Part shown: positions 1-8,678 of the stretch, in pieces
Layout: every line of letters starts with the position of its first letter
Position numbering within the stretch: position 1 is the stretch's first letter
Assembly (NCBI RefSeq): GCF_023935105.1
Contig: NZ_CP096040.1
Span: 2,728,001 to 2,792,000 of the forward strand
DNA from: Caulobacter segnis
GTDB taxonomy: Bacteria > Pseudomonadota > Alphaproteobacteria > Caulobacterales > Caulobacteraceae
DNA length: 64,000 bases
Reading direction: 5' to 3'
Made by a program: the position numbers and the translations under genes
Notes under the pieces: model-generated
What the model was told of the DNA's origin: nothing
The model's database searches: none
What the model saw: only the letters and a program-made list of their open reading frames with translations

Positions 1-183
1 ACCGATTGTTCCATGCCCGAAAACCAGCTTCCGATGGAGCTGCGCGCCAGCATCATCTCGTTAAGCCTGTGGGTCGGTCGTCACTCCAGCGCCGTGATGC
101 GCAAGGAGGAGGATTTCGAGCCCCTGATCGAGATCAACCGCATGATCATGCAGGGGCTGTCCGGCCGCGCCGACGCGGCCTGA
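1..183 (+). CDS. flaF: FlaF, flagellar biosynthesis regulator, C-terminal part
   Basis: Frame 1 is open from the window edge to TGA at 181-183, so the gene begins outside the window. The visible 60 residues contain [20 protein letters not shown] and later [14 protein letters not shown], the conserved C-terminal core of FlaF. In Caulobacter FlaF is a flagellin-specific factor that works with FlbT to balance flagellin synthesis and secretion (family knowledge). It is followed by a strong intrinsic terminator and then by fljK, the arrangement of the Caulobacter fljJ/fljL/fljK locus. The last 19 bases, stop codon included, recur almost exactly at 202-220. The identification is firm; the N-terminal half cannot be judged. 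Confidence 0.85.
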   Translation, partial: TDCSMPENQLPMELRASIISLSLWVGRHSSAVMRKEEDFEPLIEINRMIMQGLSGRADAA

Positions 184-271
184 TTTTCACTGTTTTGGCG
201 CGCGCCGACGCCGCCTGATTCTTCGGTTTTGCAAGACTGAACGTCTTGCCTACCTGTTCCGGAAAAACCTG

Positions 272-309
272 CCGCCCGGCGAATCCTGCATTCGCCGGGC
301 GGTTTCGTT
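272..309 (+). terminator. Intrinsic terminator after flaF
   Basis: A perfect 13-bp inverted repeat (272-284 with 290-302) encloses the 5-base loop cctgc and is followed by a T-rich tail, tttcgttt. It separates flaF from the sigma-54 promoter of fljK. Confidence 0.85.
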
Positions 310-378
310 TCCAGGCCGGTCCGCCAGGATAATTCAATAAAATCAGTAGTTTGAAAGTTGGCGCCAGTCCGGATCGGG

Positions 379-394
379 TTGGCCCGCCGCTTGC
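379..394 (+). promoter_or_regulatory. Sigma-54 (-24/-12) promoter of fljK
   Basis: TTGGCCCGCCGCTTGC has GG at 381-382 and GC at 393-394, exactly 12 bases apart as sigma-54 requires. It lies about 75 bases before the flagellin start. A cccggcaatagccgg stretch just downstream (near 422) resembles half of a Caulobacter ftr element bound by the activator FlbD. Late flagellins in Caulobacter are sigma-54/FlbD dependent (known). Confidence 0.8.
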
Positions 395-465
395 GATGGT
401 TCGCGCGGGCAAAACGCCCGCCCGGCAATAGCCGGATCAAATCCCACCAAAACGGTAGGTATCAA

Positions 466-1284
466 ATGCTGAACTCGATCAACACCAATGCTGGTGCGCT
501 TCTCGCGCTCCAAAACCTGAACGCCACTAACACGGAGCTCGCCACCACCCAGAGCCGTATCAACACTGGCAAGAAGATCGCGAACGCCAAGGACAATGGC
601 GCGATCTGGTCGATGGCCAAGATGCAAAGCGCGAGCTCGAGCTCGTTGAACGCCGTGAAGGATTCGCTCCAGCGCGGTCAATCGACGATCGATGTTGCTC
701 TCGCGGCAGGCGACACCATCACCGATCTGCTCACGAAGATGAAGGAAAAGGCCCTGGCCGCTTCCGACACCTCGCTGAACACCGCCTCGTTCAACGCCCT
801 GAAGACCGACTTCGAATCGCTGCGCGACCAAATCCAAAAGGCCGCCGACAATGCGAAGTTCAACGGTGTCAGCCTGGCCAACGGCCTGACCACGAAGCTG
901 AGCTTCCTGTCGAACGCCGACGGGGACAGCTTCACGGTCAACGCCCAGACGCTGTCGCTGGCGGGCCTGAACCTGACGGCCGTGACCTTCACTGACGCTG
1001 CTGATGCGAAAACGAAGATCGCCGATCTCACCAACGCGCTGCAAACGGCGACGAACAAGCTGTCGTCCCTGGGTACGTCCTCGACCGGTCTGGATACACA
1101 CCTGACCTTCGTGGGCAAGCTGCAGGACAGCCTGGACGCCGGCGTCGGCAACCTGGTGGACGCGGATCTGGCGAAGGAAAGCGCCAAGCTCCAGTCGCTG
1201 CAAACCAAGCAGCAACTGGGTGTGCAGGCTCTCTCGATCGCCAACCAGACCCCACAGTCGATCCTGTCGCTGTTCAAGGGGTGA
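466..1284 (+). CDS. fljK: Alpha-type flagellin FljK
   Basis: This 272-residue flagellin forms part of the multi-flagellin filament. The start [18 protein letters not shown] is the conserved D0 N-terminal helix, and the C-terminal segment [20 protein letters not shown] is the matching D0/D1 helix. The central variable domain is short, as in all Caulobacter flagellins (about 270-280 residues). ATG 466 was chosen because the flagellin N-terminus begins there; an in-frame upstream extension to 358 has no flagellin similarity and crosses the promoter. GGTAGG at 454-459 is the likely ribosome site. It has its own sigma-54 promoter and terminator, and a close paralogue lies next to it. The specific fljK name rests on gene order relative to flaF. 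Confidence 0.85.
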   Translation: MLNSINTNAGALLALQNLNATNTELATTQSRINTGKKIANAKDNGAIWSMAKMQSASSSSLNAVKDSLQRGQSTIDVALAAGDTITDLLTKMKEKALAASDTSLNTASFNALKTDFESLRDQIQKAADNAKFNGVSLANGLTTKLSFLSNADGDSFTVNAQTLSLAGLNLTAVTFTDAADAKTKIADLTNALQTATNKLSSLGTSSTGLDTHLTFVGKLQDSLDAGVGNLVDADLAKESAKLQSLQTKQQLGVQALSIANQTPQSILSLFKG

Positions 1285-1292
1285 GCCCGATA

Positions 1293-1330
1293 CGCCGGAC
1301 GGCTGTCAAAAGCCGTCCGGCGCCTCTTTC
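1293..1330 (+). terminator. Intrinsic terminator after fljK
   Basis: A 12-bp perfect stem (1293-1304 with 1311-1322) with a gtcaaa loop is followed by cctctttcct. A second hairpin, 1377-1384 with 1398-1405, follows and overlaps the candidate FlbD sites. Confidence 0.85.
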
Positions 1331-1351
1331 CTGCTGGGTGCGCAACAAGTG

Positions 1352-1400
1352 CCCGGCAATAATTGCCCATGTCGAAAGCCTCCCTGCAGAAATTGCCGGG
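1352..1400 (+). promoter_or_regulatory. Candidate FlbD (ftr) enhancer sites for fljL
   Basis: cccggcaataattgccc (1352-1368) and ccctgcagaaattgccggg (1382-1400) are imperfect palindromes sharing the CCCGGCAA / TTGCCGGG arms recalled for Caulobacter ftr elements. They lie about 75-125 bases upstream of the fljL -24 element, a plausible distance for a sigma-54 enhancer. This is inference from motif resemblance. Confidence 0.5.
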
Positions 1401-1472
1401 AGGCTTCGTCGTTAATGGATCTATAATGCAGTAAATTCAGCGACTTGGCAGAATTGTCGCAGCCCGGCAGAT

Positions 1473-1489
1473 TTGGCCCGGCAATTGCT
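1473..1489 (+). promoter_or_regulatory. Sigma-54 (-24/-12) promoter of fljL
   Basis: TTGGCCCGGCAATTGC has GG at 1475-1476 and GC at 1487-1488, the exact 12-base offset. It lies about 75 bases before the fljL ATG, as in fljK. Confidence 0.82.
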
Positions 1490-1561
1490 ACTGACCTTTT
1501 CGAGCAAAACGCTCCCGGCCGCCAAAATGGCGTCGGACACCTTGAAAAGGACCCAATTCGT

Positions 1562-2380
1562 ATGCCGCTGAATAGCATCAATACGAACGCTGGCGCTCTG
1601 ATCGCCCTGCAGAACCTGAACAGCACGAACTCGGAGCTGCAGGTCACCCAACAGCGCATCAACACCGGCAAGAAGATCGCCAGCTCCAAGGACAACGGCG
1701 CGATCTGGGCGATGGCCAAGACGCAATCGTCCACCGCTTCGTCGCTGAACGCCGTGAAGGACTCGCTGCAACGCGGTCAGTCCACGATCGACGTCGCGCT
1801 GGCCGCTGGCGACACCATCACCGACCTGCTGGGCAAGATGAAGGAAAAGGCCCTGGCCGCTTCCGACACCTCGCTGAACACCGCTTCGTTCAACGCCCTG
1901 AAGACCGACTACGAGTCGCTGCGCGACCAGATCACGAAGGCCGCCACGAACGCCAAGTTCAACGGCATTAGCATCGCCGACGGCAAGACCACCAAGCTGA
2001 CCTTCCTGGCCAACTCGGACGGCGACGGCTTCACCGTCAACGCCCAGACCCTGTCGCTGGACGGCCTGGGCCTGGTCGGCACGACCTTCACGGACGCCGC
2101 CGACGCCAAGGCCAAGCTTTCGGACCTGTCCGACGCCATCCAGACCGCCACCAACAAGCTGGCTTCGCTGGGCACCTCGTCGACCGGCCTCGACACTCAC
2201 CTGACCTTCGTCGGCAAGCTGCAGGACAGCCTGGACGCCGGCGTGGGCAACCTGGTGGACGCGGATCTCGCCAAGGAAAGCGCCAAGCTGCAGTCGCTGC
2301 AAACCAAGCAGCAGCTGGGCGTGCAGGCGCTGTCGATCGCGAACCAGTCGACCTCGTCGATCCTGAGCCTGTTCCGCTAA
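1562..2380 (+). CDS. fljL: Alpha-type flagellin FljL
   Basis: A 272-residue flagellin nearly identical in layout to the upstream one: N-terminal [17 protein letters not shown], the shared block [20 protein letters not shown], a short variable middle, and the C-terminal helix [20 protein letters not shown]. Long stretches match fljK at DNA level, consistent with a recent duplication or gene conversion. ATG 1562 is preceded by AAAGGA and a sigma-54 promoter. It differs from fljK mainly around residues 30-55 and in the central region. Flagellins are exported by the flagellar type III system and polymerise outside the cell. The fljL name rests on order. Confidence 0.84.
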   Translation: MPLNSINTNAGALIALQNLNSTNSELQVTQQRINTGKKIASSKDNGAIWAMAKTQSSTASSLNAVKDSLQRGQSTIDVALAAGDTITDLLGKMKEKALAASDTSLNTASFNALKTDYESLRDQITKAATNAKFNGISIADGKTTKLTFLANSDGDGFTVNAQTLSLDGLGLVGTTFTDAADAKAKLSDLSDAIQTATNKLASLGTSSTGLDTHLTFVGKLQDSLDAGVGNLVDADLAKESAKLQSLQTKQQLGVQALSIANQSTSSILSLFR

Positions 2381-2389
2381 GGAACGGGA

Positions 2390-2424
2390 GGAGGCGGGTC
2401 CGCGTGGCCCGCCTCCGCCTTTCC
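2390..2424 (+). terminator. Intrinsic terminator after fljL
   Basis: A 9-bp G/C stem (2390-2398 with 2408-2416) is followed by gcctttcctt. Confidence 0.75.
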
Positions 2425-2490
2425 TTGAGGGAGAGTACGGAGAACTTAACGCAAGAGGAGGGCCGGCCCATAAGCGCCGGTAATTGAAAA

Positions 2491-2832
2491 ATGGAACCAA
2501 AAGCCGCTTTGTCGGCGATCAGAGACTTCGTCGCATCTTCGAACGCCCCGGACCTGTCCGAGGGCGCGCAAACCGTTTCCGGCGAGGGCGCGCAAGTCGC
2601 CGCGCCGCAACCGGTCCATGAGGCCGAGGTCGCTCAGCCGGTCGACGACAGTCCCCAACCGGGCGACCTGCGTCTGGTGATCGAGCAGGACGACGGTACG
2701 GGCGACTACATCTACAAGACGGTCGACCGCCGCACCGGCGAGACGCTGAATCAGTACCCGCGCGAGCAGGTCCTGAAGCTGCGCGAGGCGACCAGCTACA
2801 CGTCCGGCGACGTCTTCGACGGCCAGGCCTGA
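2491..2832 (+). CDS. flaG: FlaG-like flagellar protein
   Basis: A 113-residue protein with a low-complexity Ala/Pro/Glu N-terminal half and a conserved C-terminal part (LRLVIEQDD then KTVDRRTGETLNQYP and EQVLKLREA). This is the FlaG family pattern, in which VDRETGEVIRQIP-like motifs precede a final helix. FlaG proteins sit in flagellin loci and influence filament length (family knowledge). An in-frame TGA at 2485 makes ATG 2491 the first possible start. No good ribosome site lies close by; the nearest, AAGAGGAG, is about 30 bases upstream, so translation may be weak. It lies between two flagellin genes. Confidence 0.72.
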   Translation: MEPKAALSAIRDFVASSNAPDLSEGAQTVSGEGAQVAAPQPVHEAEVAQPVDDSPQPGDLRLVIEQDDGTGDYIYKTVDRRTGETLNQYPREQVLKLREATSYTSGDVFDGQA

Positions 2833-2854
2833 GGGCTACATATCGGCGGAAGGG

Positions 2855-2879
2855 CGGGTGCGACGGCGAGCCGCACCCG
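2855..2879 (+). terminator. Possible terminator hairpin after flaG
   Basis: An 8-bp inverted repeat (2855-2862 with 2872-2879) has a 9-base loop and no T-tract after it. The stem is clear but terminator function is weakly supported. Confidence 0.4.
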
Positions 2880-3008
2880 TAAACAGACATGGTTTATAAG
2901 CGTTAACCATAATCTTACCTTCTGACCTCAATTTCGGCGGCGAACGGATCGCACGCCGAATCGCGCGCGGTCGCAACCAACGGCAAAATCGCCGATCGGA
3001 GGCCGCGC

Positions 3009-3845
3009 ATGACGCTGAGCGTCAATACGAACCAGCCCGCGCTGATCGCGCTGCAGAACCTGAATCGCACCAACGATCAGATGCAGGCGGTCCAGACCCG
3101 CATCAACACGGGCGAGTCGATCTCCACCGCCAAGGACAACGCGGCCGTCTGGTCGATCGCCCAGGAGCAGCGCGCCGACATGAGCGCGCTCGGCGCGGTC
3201 AAGATGAGCCTGGACCGCGCGACCTCGATCGCCGACGTGGCCCTGGCCGCCGGCGAGTCGGTCTCGGACCTGCTGAAGCTGATGCGCGAGAAGGTGGTGG
3301 CCGCCAAGGACACCTCGCTGACCACGACGTCGCTGGTGTCGCTGAACAGCGACTTCCAGGGGCTGCTGAAGAACCTGCAGCAGGTGATCAACAGCGCGGT
3401 GTTCGACGGCGCCAATCTGCTGGACGGCAGCCAAGCGGCCGACATGACTTTCCTGGCCGACGCCGACGCGGCCCAGGCCATCACGCTCAGCCTCCAGAAC
3501 CTGTCGCTGGGCGGCACGATCAACACCCTGTCGGCCACCGACGACATCCTGACGCCGGCCAATGCCTCGGCGGTGCTGACGCGCCTCGACTCCACGATGA
3601 GCGCGGTCAACCAGGCCGTCGGCAACATCGGCACCCAGGCCAAGCAGATCGACGCCCACAGCAACTTCGTGGGCAAGCTCAACGACGTTTTGGAGACCGG
3701 CGTCGGCAACCTGGTCGACGCCGACCTGGCCAAGGAAAGCGCCCGCCTGCAGGCCCTGCAGGTGAAGCAGCAACTGGGCGCTCAAGCCCTGTCGATCGCC
3801 AATGGCGCGCCGCAAATCATCCTGTCCCTGTTCAAGGGCTCCTAG
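3009..3845 (+). CDS. fljJ: Flagellin FljJ-type
   Basis: A 278-residue flagellin with the conserved N-terminus [20 protein letters not shown] and C-terminal [20 protein letters not shown]. It diverges clearly from the two upstream flagellins in the first 60 residues and the middle. GGAGG at 2998-3002 precedes ATG 3009 at ideal spacing. I found no -24/-12 element upstream, unlike the other two genes, so it is probably read from a different promoter class or timed differently. In Caulobacter the 29-kDa FljJ is laid down next to the hook, before FljL and FljK (known). The identification as fljJ rests on order and its neighbour flaEY. Confidence 0.8.
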   Translation: MTLSVNTNQPALIALQNLNRTNDQMQAVQTRINTGESISTAKDNAAVWSIAQEQRADMSALGAVKMSLDRATSIADVALAAGESVSDLLKLMREKVVAAKDTSLTTTSLVSLNSDFQGLLKNLQQVINSAVFDGANLLDGSQAADMTFLADADAAQAITLSLQNLSLGGTINTLSATDDILTPANASAVLTRLDSTMSAVNQAVGNIGTQAKQIDAHSNFVGKLNDVLETGVGNLVDADLAKESARLQALQVKQQLGAQALSIANGAPQIILSLFKGS

Positions 3846-3922
3846 CGCTAGAGCGCGCTCTAGGTCAGGCGACGTCGTGGGGCTAAGCTCCTCCCAGTTG
3901 GGTTGGGGATTCGGCGACGGCC

Positions 3923-4477
3923 ATGATCGAGTTGCGCGACTTGCGGGACGAAGACGAAGGGGTCCTCTTTCAGTGGCGTTCGGAGCCCGAGGTCGACCGC
4001 TGGATGTCGGACGCCGACCTGCCCAGCCGCGAGGCTCACGCCGCGTGGTTCAAGGCCTTGCGGACCGATCCCGACATGCGCGGCTGGATGATCGTCCGCG
4101 GCGATGCGCCCATGGGGCTGCTCACGCTGACCGGGCTCAACAGCCACCACCGCCGCGCCAGCTGGAACTGGTTCCTGGGCACGGCCGAGGCGCGGGGCAG
4201 GGGCGTCGGACGCGCCGCCCAGGTGCTGGGCCTGGACCGCGCCTTCGGCGAGCTGGGCCTGCACAAGGTGTTCGCAGAGGTCATGGCCGACAACGACGCG
4301 GCCCTGAAGGCCCAGTCGTCCGCCGGATTCCGCCGCGAGGGTTATCTGCGCGGCCACGTCCTGAAGGACGGCCAGCCGCGCGACGTCGTGCTGCTGGGCA
4401 TCCTGGCTTCGGAATGGACCGAGCTGCGCGAGGACGCGCGCCGGGCGCTTTCGGACGCAAACCTTATCGCGGCTTAA
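3923..4477 (+). CDS. flmH: PseH/FlmH-type GNAT acetyltransferase
   Basis: A 184-residue GNAT-fold enzyme. IELRDLRDEDEGVLFQWR opens the fold, ARGRGVGRAAQVLGLDRAF is the acetyl-CoA binding motif (Q/RxxGxG), and GFRREGYLRGHVLKDG followed by LLGILASEW is the C-terminal pattern of PseH. PseH-type enzymes N-acetylate the amino-sugar precursor of pseudaminic acid, which decorates flagellins. Its place between fljJ and flaEY supports a flagellin-modification role, matching Caulobacter FlmH. The specific substrate is inferred. Confidence 0.75.
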   Translation: MIELRDLRDEDEGVLFQWRSEPEVDRWMSDADLPSREAHAAWFKALRTDPDMRGWMIVRGDAPMGLLTLTGLNSHHRRASWNWFLGTAEARGRGVGRAAQVLGLDRAFGELGLHKVFAEVMADNDAALKAQSSAGFRREGYLRGHVLKDGQPRDVVLLGILASEWTELREDARRALSDANLIAA

Positions 4478-4526
4478 CGTCAATTCTTAACAGGACGTCA
4501 GCGGCGGACTGGCAAGGATACCAGCG

Positions 4527-4543
4527 GGGGACTCCGAGTCCCC
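4527..4543 (+). other. Hairpin just before the flaEY start
   Basis: A 7-bp perfect stem (4527-4533 with 4537-4543) with a ccg loop ends 13 bases before the GTG start. No T-tract follows, so it may affect translation initiation instead of ending transcription. Confidence 0.35.
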
Positions 4544-4556
4544 GTCAGGACAGGCC

Positions 4557-7421
4557 GTGATCTCGTTCGATTCCAGCATTCTGCTCAGCTACTATCAGGC
4601 CCGCGCGGGCGTGACGGGGGCCGCCGCGTCTGGAACGAACACCTCTTCCGGCGCGAAGGCCGTGGTGCCCACCGCGCCGTGGCTGAGCGGCTCGACGCCC
4701 CCGGCCAGCGACCTGGTCCGCTCGGCGCTGAACGGCCGCAAGTTCGTCGACGAGGCGGCCAGCGCCACGACGCTGAAGGGCGCCAGCGGCGACTACAAGA
4801 AGCTGTTCGCGACCTACCAGGCCCTGAACACCCTGTCAGCGCTGGCGACCCGCGCCGGCGAGAAGGGCGTCACCGACGGCGAGGTGTCGCGCCTGCAGAC
4901 AGCGCTGATGAAGGGGCTGGGCGAGATTAGCGGCTATGTCCAGAACCTGTCGCTGGACCAGGCGCGACTGACCACGGGCGCGGTCATGACCACGGACAAG
5001 AGCACCGTGGGTGTACCCAAGGCGACCTACACCTACACCACGGACACTATCTACAGCGGCCAGATGGACGACGAGGTGCCCCAGTTCCAGGGCTCGGTTT
5101 CATTCAACGTCGCGGTGAAGAGCTTCGGGGTCAGCAGCAACGTGGCCATGGACCTGTCCGAGATGGGCTCGACGCCCCGGACCATGTCCAACGTCGTCAG
5201 CTACATGAACAACAAGCTGAAGGACGCCGGTTTCCGGACGACCATCTCGCTGCAGCGCACGACCGGCGAGGAGCGCACGGTTCAGGTCGCCGGCAAGCCG
5301 GTGACGCTGCCGGCGACCGGCGACGACTTCGCGCTCAAGATCAACGGCGACTCCGTCGAGCAGCTGACCTTCAGCGCCCCGACCACGGCGCCGGCTGTCT
5401 ATGTGACGACCAAGGCCGGCAATCCCGATCCGGACAAGGACACCACCACCGACGACGCCGTCTACGAGACGACCCTGACCAAGTACAGCACCGCTGGAAC
5501 GGGCGGCGGGGCGGGCGCGGGCGCGCCGGGCGGCAAGGTCTTCACCGAGACCCTGCAAGGCACGATCTCGGGCGTGCGCAAGTCTGTCACCGGGGCGGAC
5601 GGCTCGATCTACATGCTGGCCGACGTCGACACCGCGGTGGACGGCAAGACCGACCTCGACGGCCAGGTCATCAAGGGCCAGAGCGACGTCGCGCTGCTGA
5701 AATACGACAGCGCCGGCCACCTGCTGTACGCCCGCACCCTGGGCGCGACCGACGAGGCCAGCGGCCTGTCCCTGGCCGTGGCCGACGACGGCGGCGTCGC
5801 CGTGGCGGGCTCAGTCACCGGGCGCCTGGCCGGCGCGGTCAACGGCCCGATCAACAGCGGCGACACGGCGACCACGAGCGACAGCTTCGTCACCCGCTAC
5901 GACGCCATGGGCGACGAGCAGTGGACGGTGCGCCGCGGCGGCCTGCAGGACGACGAGGCCACGGCCCTGGCCTTCGGCGCGGACGGCGTCCTCTATGTCG
6001 GCGGCCGCAGCAAGTCTGACCTGCCGGGATCGACCGGGACCGACCCCAGCGGCGGCTGGGACGCCTATCTGTCGGCCTTCGCCACCGACGCCAACGGCCA
6101 GCCCAAGGCGCTGTTCACCCAGAAGTTCGGCACGACCGAGAACGATTCCGTCTCGGACATCGTGGTCAACGGCTCGCAGGTCATCGTCGGCTCCAAGGAG
6201 AACGGCGAGGCGATGCTGCGCAGCTTCGACGTGGCGACCAGCGTGGTGACCGAGAACGTCACCCAGCTGGACCAGTACGGCGCCTATCAGAGCGTTCCGG
6301 TCACCTACACCAAGACCGCCACGGCCACCGCCGGCGCCACGCGCGACCTGGGCTCGCTGAAGGGCGGCGACCTGGTGGGGCTGAAGATCGACGGCGGCCA
6401 GCTCTATGTCGGCGGCTACACGGCCAACAACCTGATGTCGATCAACGGCGCCACGACCGCGCCGTCCGGCGGCATGGACGCCTTCGTCGGCCGCATGTCG
6501 CTGGACATCTCCAACAACAGCGCCGACGCCTTGACCTACTATGGCGGCACGGGCGACGACACGGTCACCGGCTTCGACGTCAAGAACGGCACCGCCTGGC
6601 TGGTCGGCTCGGCGGGCGCGAACCTGGACGGCCAGACGACGGTCGGGAACAAGGACGGTTATGTCGCCCAGGTCAATGTCGGCACCGGCGCCGTCGACTG
6701 GAGCCAGCGCCTGACCGGCAAGGACGGCTACGCCACCCCGACCTCGGTGGCGGTCGCCTCGTCGGGGGCCTCGGCCCTGGACCTGTTCGGCCTGCCCGCC
6801 GGGACCATGGACTACACCCAGTCTGACCGCATCACCTCGGCGACCGCGGCCCGGGCTGGCGACACCTTCCAGATCCGCACCCGTGAGCGCGGCGCCCTGA
6901 CCACGATCAAGATCGAGGCCAACGACACGCTCGAGACCCTGGCCGACAAGATCAAGCGGGCCTCGGGCTTCCGCGCCAAGGTCGAGATCGGCTCCAGCGG
7001 CGACAGCCGGGTGCTGAAGATCAGTCCCGCCTCCAACACCTCGACGATCGAGATCGTGGCCGGCAAGGGCGGCACCGACGTCCTGACCTCGCTGGGGCTG
7101 GCGGGCGGCGTCGTGCGCGCAACCAAGACCGACGGCGGCAAGACCGTCTCGGCCGATGGCAACGGCCCGGTCTACGGCCTGCAGCTGCCGCCGGAGCTGG
7201 ACCTGACCACCGACGCGGGACGCAAGAACGCCAATGTGGTGATCACCCGGGCGTTGTCGCAGATCCGCACGGCCTATCGCGAGATCTCCGATGCGGCCCT
7301 GGGTGTGAAGAGCGACACCGGGAAGACCTCGGGCAAGACCGGCGGCACGGTGCCGGCGTATCTGACGAACCAGATCTCCAATTATCAGGCGGCGCTCAAC
7401 CGCCTGACCGGCGGCGGCTGA
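4557..7421 (+). CDS. flaEY: FlaEY, flagellin-associated regulatory protein
   Basis: This 954-residue protein begins at GTG 4557 (VISFDSSILLSYY). It shows three regions: an N-terminal helical part to about residue 130; a centre (about 340-740) with repeated units of the form VxxYDxxGxxxWxxxxGG...GxxYVGG, typical of SBBP-type beta-propeller blades; and a C-terminal part with a flagellar hook-IN-like motif (IKIEANDTLETLADKIKRAS, about 785-830) and a final helix. The hook-IN-like motif and the Tyr-rich N-terminus suggest contact with or resemblance to axial flagellar proteins. Caulobacter flaE/flaY maps beside fljJ and affects flagellin synthesis (known genetics). The mechanism is not established. 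Confidence 0.72.
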   Translation: MISFDSSILLSYYQARAGVTGAAASGTNTSSGAKAVVPTAPWLSGSTPPASDLVRSALNGRKFVDEAASATTLKGASGDYKKLFATYQALNTLSALATRAGEKGVTDGEVSRLQTALMKGLGEISGYVQNLSLDQARLTTGAVMTTDKSTVGVPKATYTYTTDTIYSGQMDDEVPQFQGSVSFNVAVKSFGVSSNVAMDLSEMGSTPRTMSNVVSYMNNKLKDAGFRTTISLQRTTGEERTVQVAGKPVTLPATGDDFALKINGDSVEQLTFSAPTTAPAVYVTTKAGNPDPDKDTTTDDAVYETTLTKYSTAGTGGGAGAGAPGGKVFTETLQGTISGVRKSVTGADGSIYMLADVDTAVDGKTDLDGQVIKGQSDVALLKYDSAGHLLYARTLGATDEASGLSLAVADDGGVAVAGSVTGRLAGAVNGPINSGDTATTSDSFVTRYDAMGDEQWTVRRGGLQDDEATALAFGADGVLYVGGRSKSDLPGSTGTDPSGGWDAYLSAFATDANGQPKALFTQKFGTTENDSVSDIVVNGSQVIVGSKENGEAMLRSFDVATSVVTENVTQLDQYGAYQSVPVTYTKTATATAGATRDLGSLKGGDLVGLKIDGGQLYVGGYTANNLMSINGATTAPSGGMDAFVGRMSLDISNNSADALTYYGGTGDDTVTGFDVKNGTAWLVGSAGANLDGQTTVGNKDGYVAQVNVGTGAVDWSQRLTGKDGYATPTSVAVASSGASALDLFGLPAGTMDYTQSDRITSATAARAGDTFQIRTRERGALTTIKIEANDTLETLADKIKRASGFRAKVEIGSSGDSRVLKISPASNTSTIEIVAGKGGTDVLTSLGLAGGVVRATKTDGGKTVSADGNGPVYGLQLPPELDLTTDAGRKNANVVITRALSQIRTAYREISDAALGVKSDTGKTSGKTGGTVPAYLTNQISNYQAALNRLTGGG

Positions 7422-7478
7422 CCCTCTTTCTGGCCGGCCAAGCTTGAAAGCGTCATCGGCGCGTCGTAGCCAGGGGTC

Positions 7479-8168
7479 ATGGACTTTCTGAAAGATCGAC
7501 GGGTCATCCTGGGCGGCGGCGCGGCGCTGGCGCTGCTGGCGGGGCTGGGCATCGCCGTGGCCGTGATGTCGGGTCACGACAAGAAGCCGACCGAGGAGCC
7601 GCCGGCCTCGCGCGCCGGGCTCATCGTCGAGACCGGACGCGACGACGACACCAAGCTGGATCCGGCGCGCCCGCTGCGCTGCTTCGTGGGCGGCGCCTTC
7701 GTCGGCGAGATCACCCTGGCCGAATGCGCCAAGAAGAACGGCGTGGCGACCGGCGCCCTGGACGTCGGCGTCGACGAGACGGGCGCCTTGGCCGCCGCCG
7801 ACCAGGCCGGCACCGTGCTGACGCCGTTGCCGCCGGCGCCGACCGTCAGCGCGCCGGCGGCCGCCGCGCCGTCGAACCCGGCCGCGCCCTCGACGCCGAC
7901 CGGCGCCTCGGCCAGCGCGCCGCTGGCGGCCTGCTGGCGCTACGCCGGCAACGAGTGGCGGCGCCTGCCCGGCGAGATCACCCTGAACGCCTGCGCCCAG
8001 CAGCTGTTCAACGGCCGCTGCGAGAAGACCGGTGGCGCCACCTACGGCCGCTGGGGCGATGAGACGCTGCGCCTGGTGCCGGGCCGTGTCGAAATCTCGG
8101 CCGACAACCGCAGCTTCCACACCGCGTTCGACCAAGGCTCCAACTGCTCTATCCCGAACGCGGGATAG
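7479..8168 (+). CDS. Membrane-anchored hypothetical protein
   Basis: This 229-residue protein is not a family I recognise. After a short basic start (MDFLKDRR) it has one transmembrane segment (about residues 9-30), a proline/alanine-rich linker (about 115-150) and two Cys-containing halves. CFVGGAFVGEITLAECAKKN and the later CWRYAGNEW...GEITLNACAQQL look like a duplicated motif, WRx/FxGEITLxxCA. Most of the protein should lie in the periplasm, where the paired cysteines could form disulfides. It starts 57 bases after flaEY on the same strand and ends 18 bases before the next lipoprotein. Confidence 0.7.
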   Translation: MDFLKDRRVILGGGAALALLAGLGIAVAVMSGHDKKPTEEPPASRAGLIVETGRDDDTKLDPARPLRCFVGGAFVGEITLAECAKKNGVATGALDVGVDETGALAAADQAGTVLTPLPPAPTVSAPAAAAPSNPAAPSTPTGASASAPLAACWRYAGNEWRRLPGEITLNACAQQLFNGRCEKTGGATYGRWGDETLRLVPGRVEISADNRSFHTAFDQGSNCSIPNAG

Positions 8169-8186
8169 GTTTTATAAGTGTAATCC

Positions 8187-8588
8187 ATGAAGCAGACCGT
8201 CCTCGCCGCCGCCGCCGTCCTGGCCGTTTCCAGCCTCGCGCTCACGGGGTGCGAGAAGCAGACCAAGGCGCCTTTCGAGCAGGGGGTCTGCTTCCAGGTC
8301 GCGACCAACAAGGACGGTACGCTGCGTTTCAATCCGGTGGCCCGAAACGTGCCGCAGATGGAGGAATGCGCCGCCACGCTCGAGGGCGTGCGCATCCGCT
8401 TCGTCCGCATGGGTCAGTCCAACAGTCTGGGCATGGTCGGCGCCTACCAGGGCTCGTTCATCTTCCTCGAGAAGGAAGGGATCTATGTCGGCCAGACCTA
8501 TGAGGGCCCGCGCTTCATGTCGCTGGTCCGCACGGGCGACGGCCGTCTGGCCGTGCCGGGCGCCATCCGCCGCGAGCCGTCCCAGTAG
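8187..8588 (+). CDS. Small predicted lipoprotein
   Basis: A 133-residue protein with a lipoprotein signal peptide: a hydrophobic stretch followed by the lipobox LTGC with Cys22. The mature part (about 110 residues) has no family I recognise and contains several aromatic/Gly motifs (GAYQGSFIFL, EGIYVGQTYEGPRFM). It lies 18 bases downstream of the membrane-anchored protein, so the two are probably co-transcribed and both in the envelope. Confidence 0.7.
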   Translation: MKQTVLAAAAVLAVSSLALTGCEKQTKAPFEQGVCFQVATNKDGTLRFNPVARNVPQMEECAATLEGVRIRFVRMGQSNSLGMVGAYQGSFIFLEKEGIYVGQTYEGPRFMSLVRTGDGRLAVPGAIRREPSQ

Positions 8589-8647
8589 CGCTTGAGGTCG
8601 GAGGGAAGGGCGCATCGTCCGTCCACAGCCCTCTTTCCCGTCCACAA

Positions 8648-8662
8648 GAACGTTAAGAGAAC
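8648..8662 (+). promoter_or_regulatory. LexA SOS box upstream of ssb
   Basis: GAAC-GTTAAGA-GAAC is an exact match to the alphaproteobacterial SOS operator GAAC-N7-GAAC. It lies about 85 bases before the ssb start, so LexA repression of ssb is likely. Confidence 0.8.
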
Positions 8663-8678
8663 AAAACTTGCGCCCGCG

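Noticed and set aside
1445-1460. TTGGCAGAATTGTCGC as a further sigma-54 promoter for fljL
   Set aside because: The -12 part reads GTCGC, not TTGC at the right spacing, and a perfect element lies 30 bases further on.
2898-2920. A CtrA box before fljJ (ttaaccataatcttac)
   Set aside because: The half-site spacing is off by one base and no other sign supports it.
7724-8062. A small plus-strand gene inside the membrane-anchored protein
   Set aside because: Arg-rich shadow frame without a ribosome site or protein-like pattern.
5811-8135. A 774-codon minus-strand frame across flaEY and the next gene
   Set aside because: Low-complexity Arg/Gly/Ala sequence antisense to two well-supported genes.
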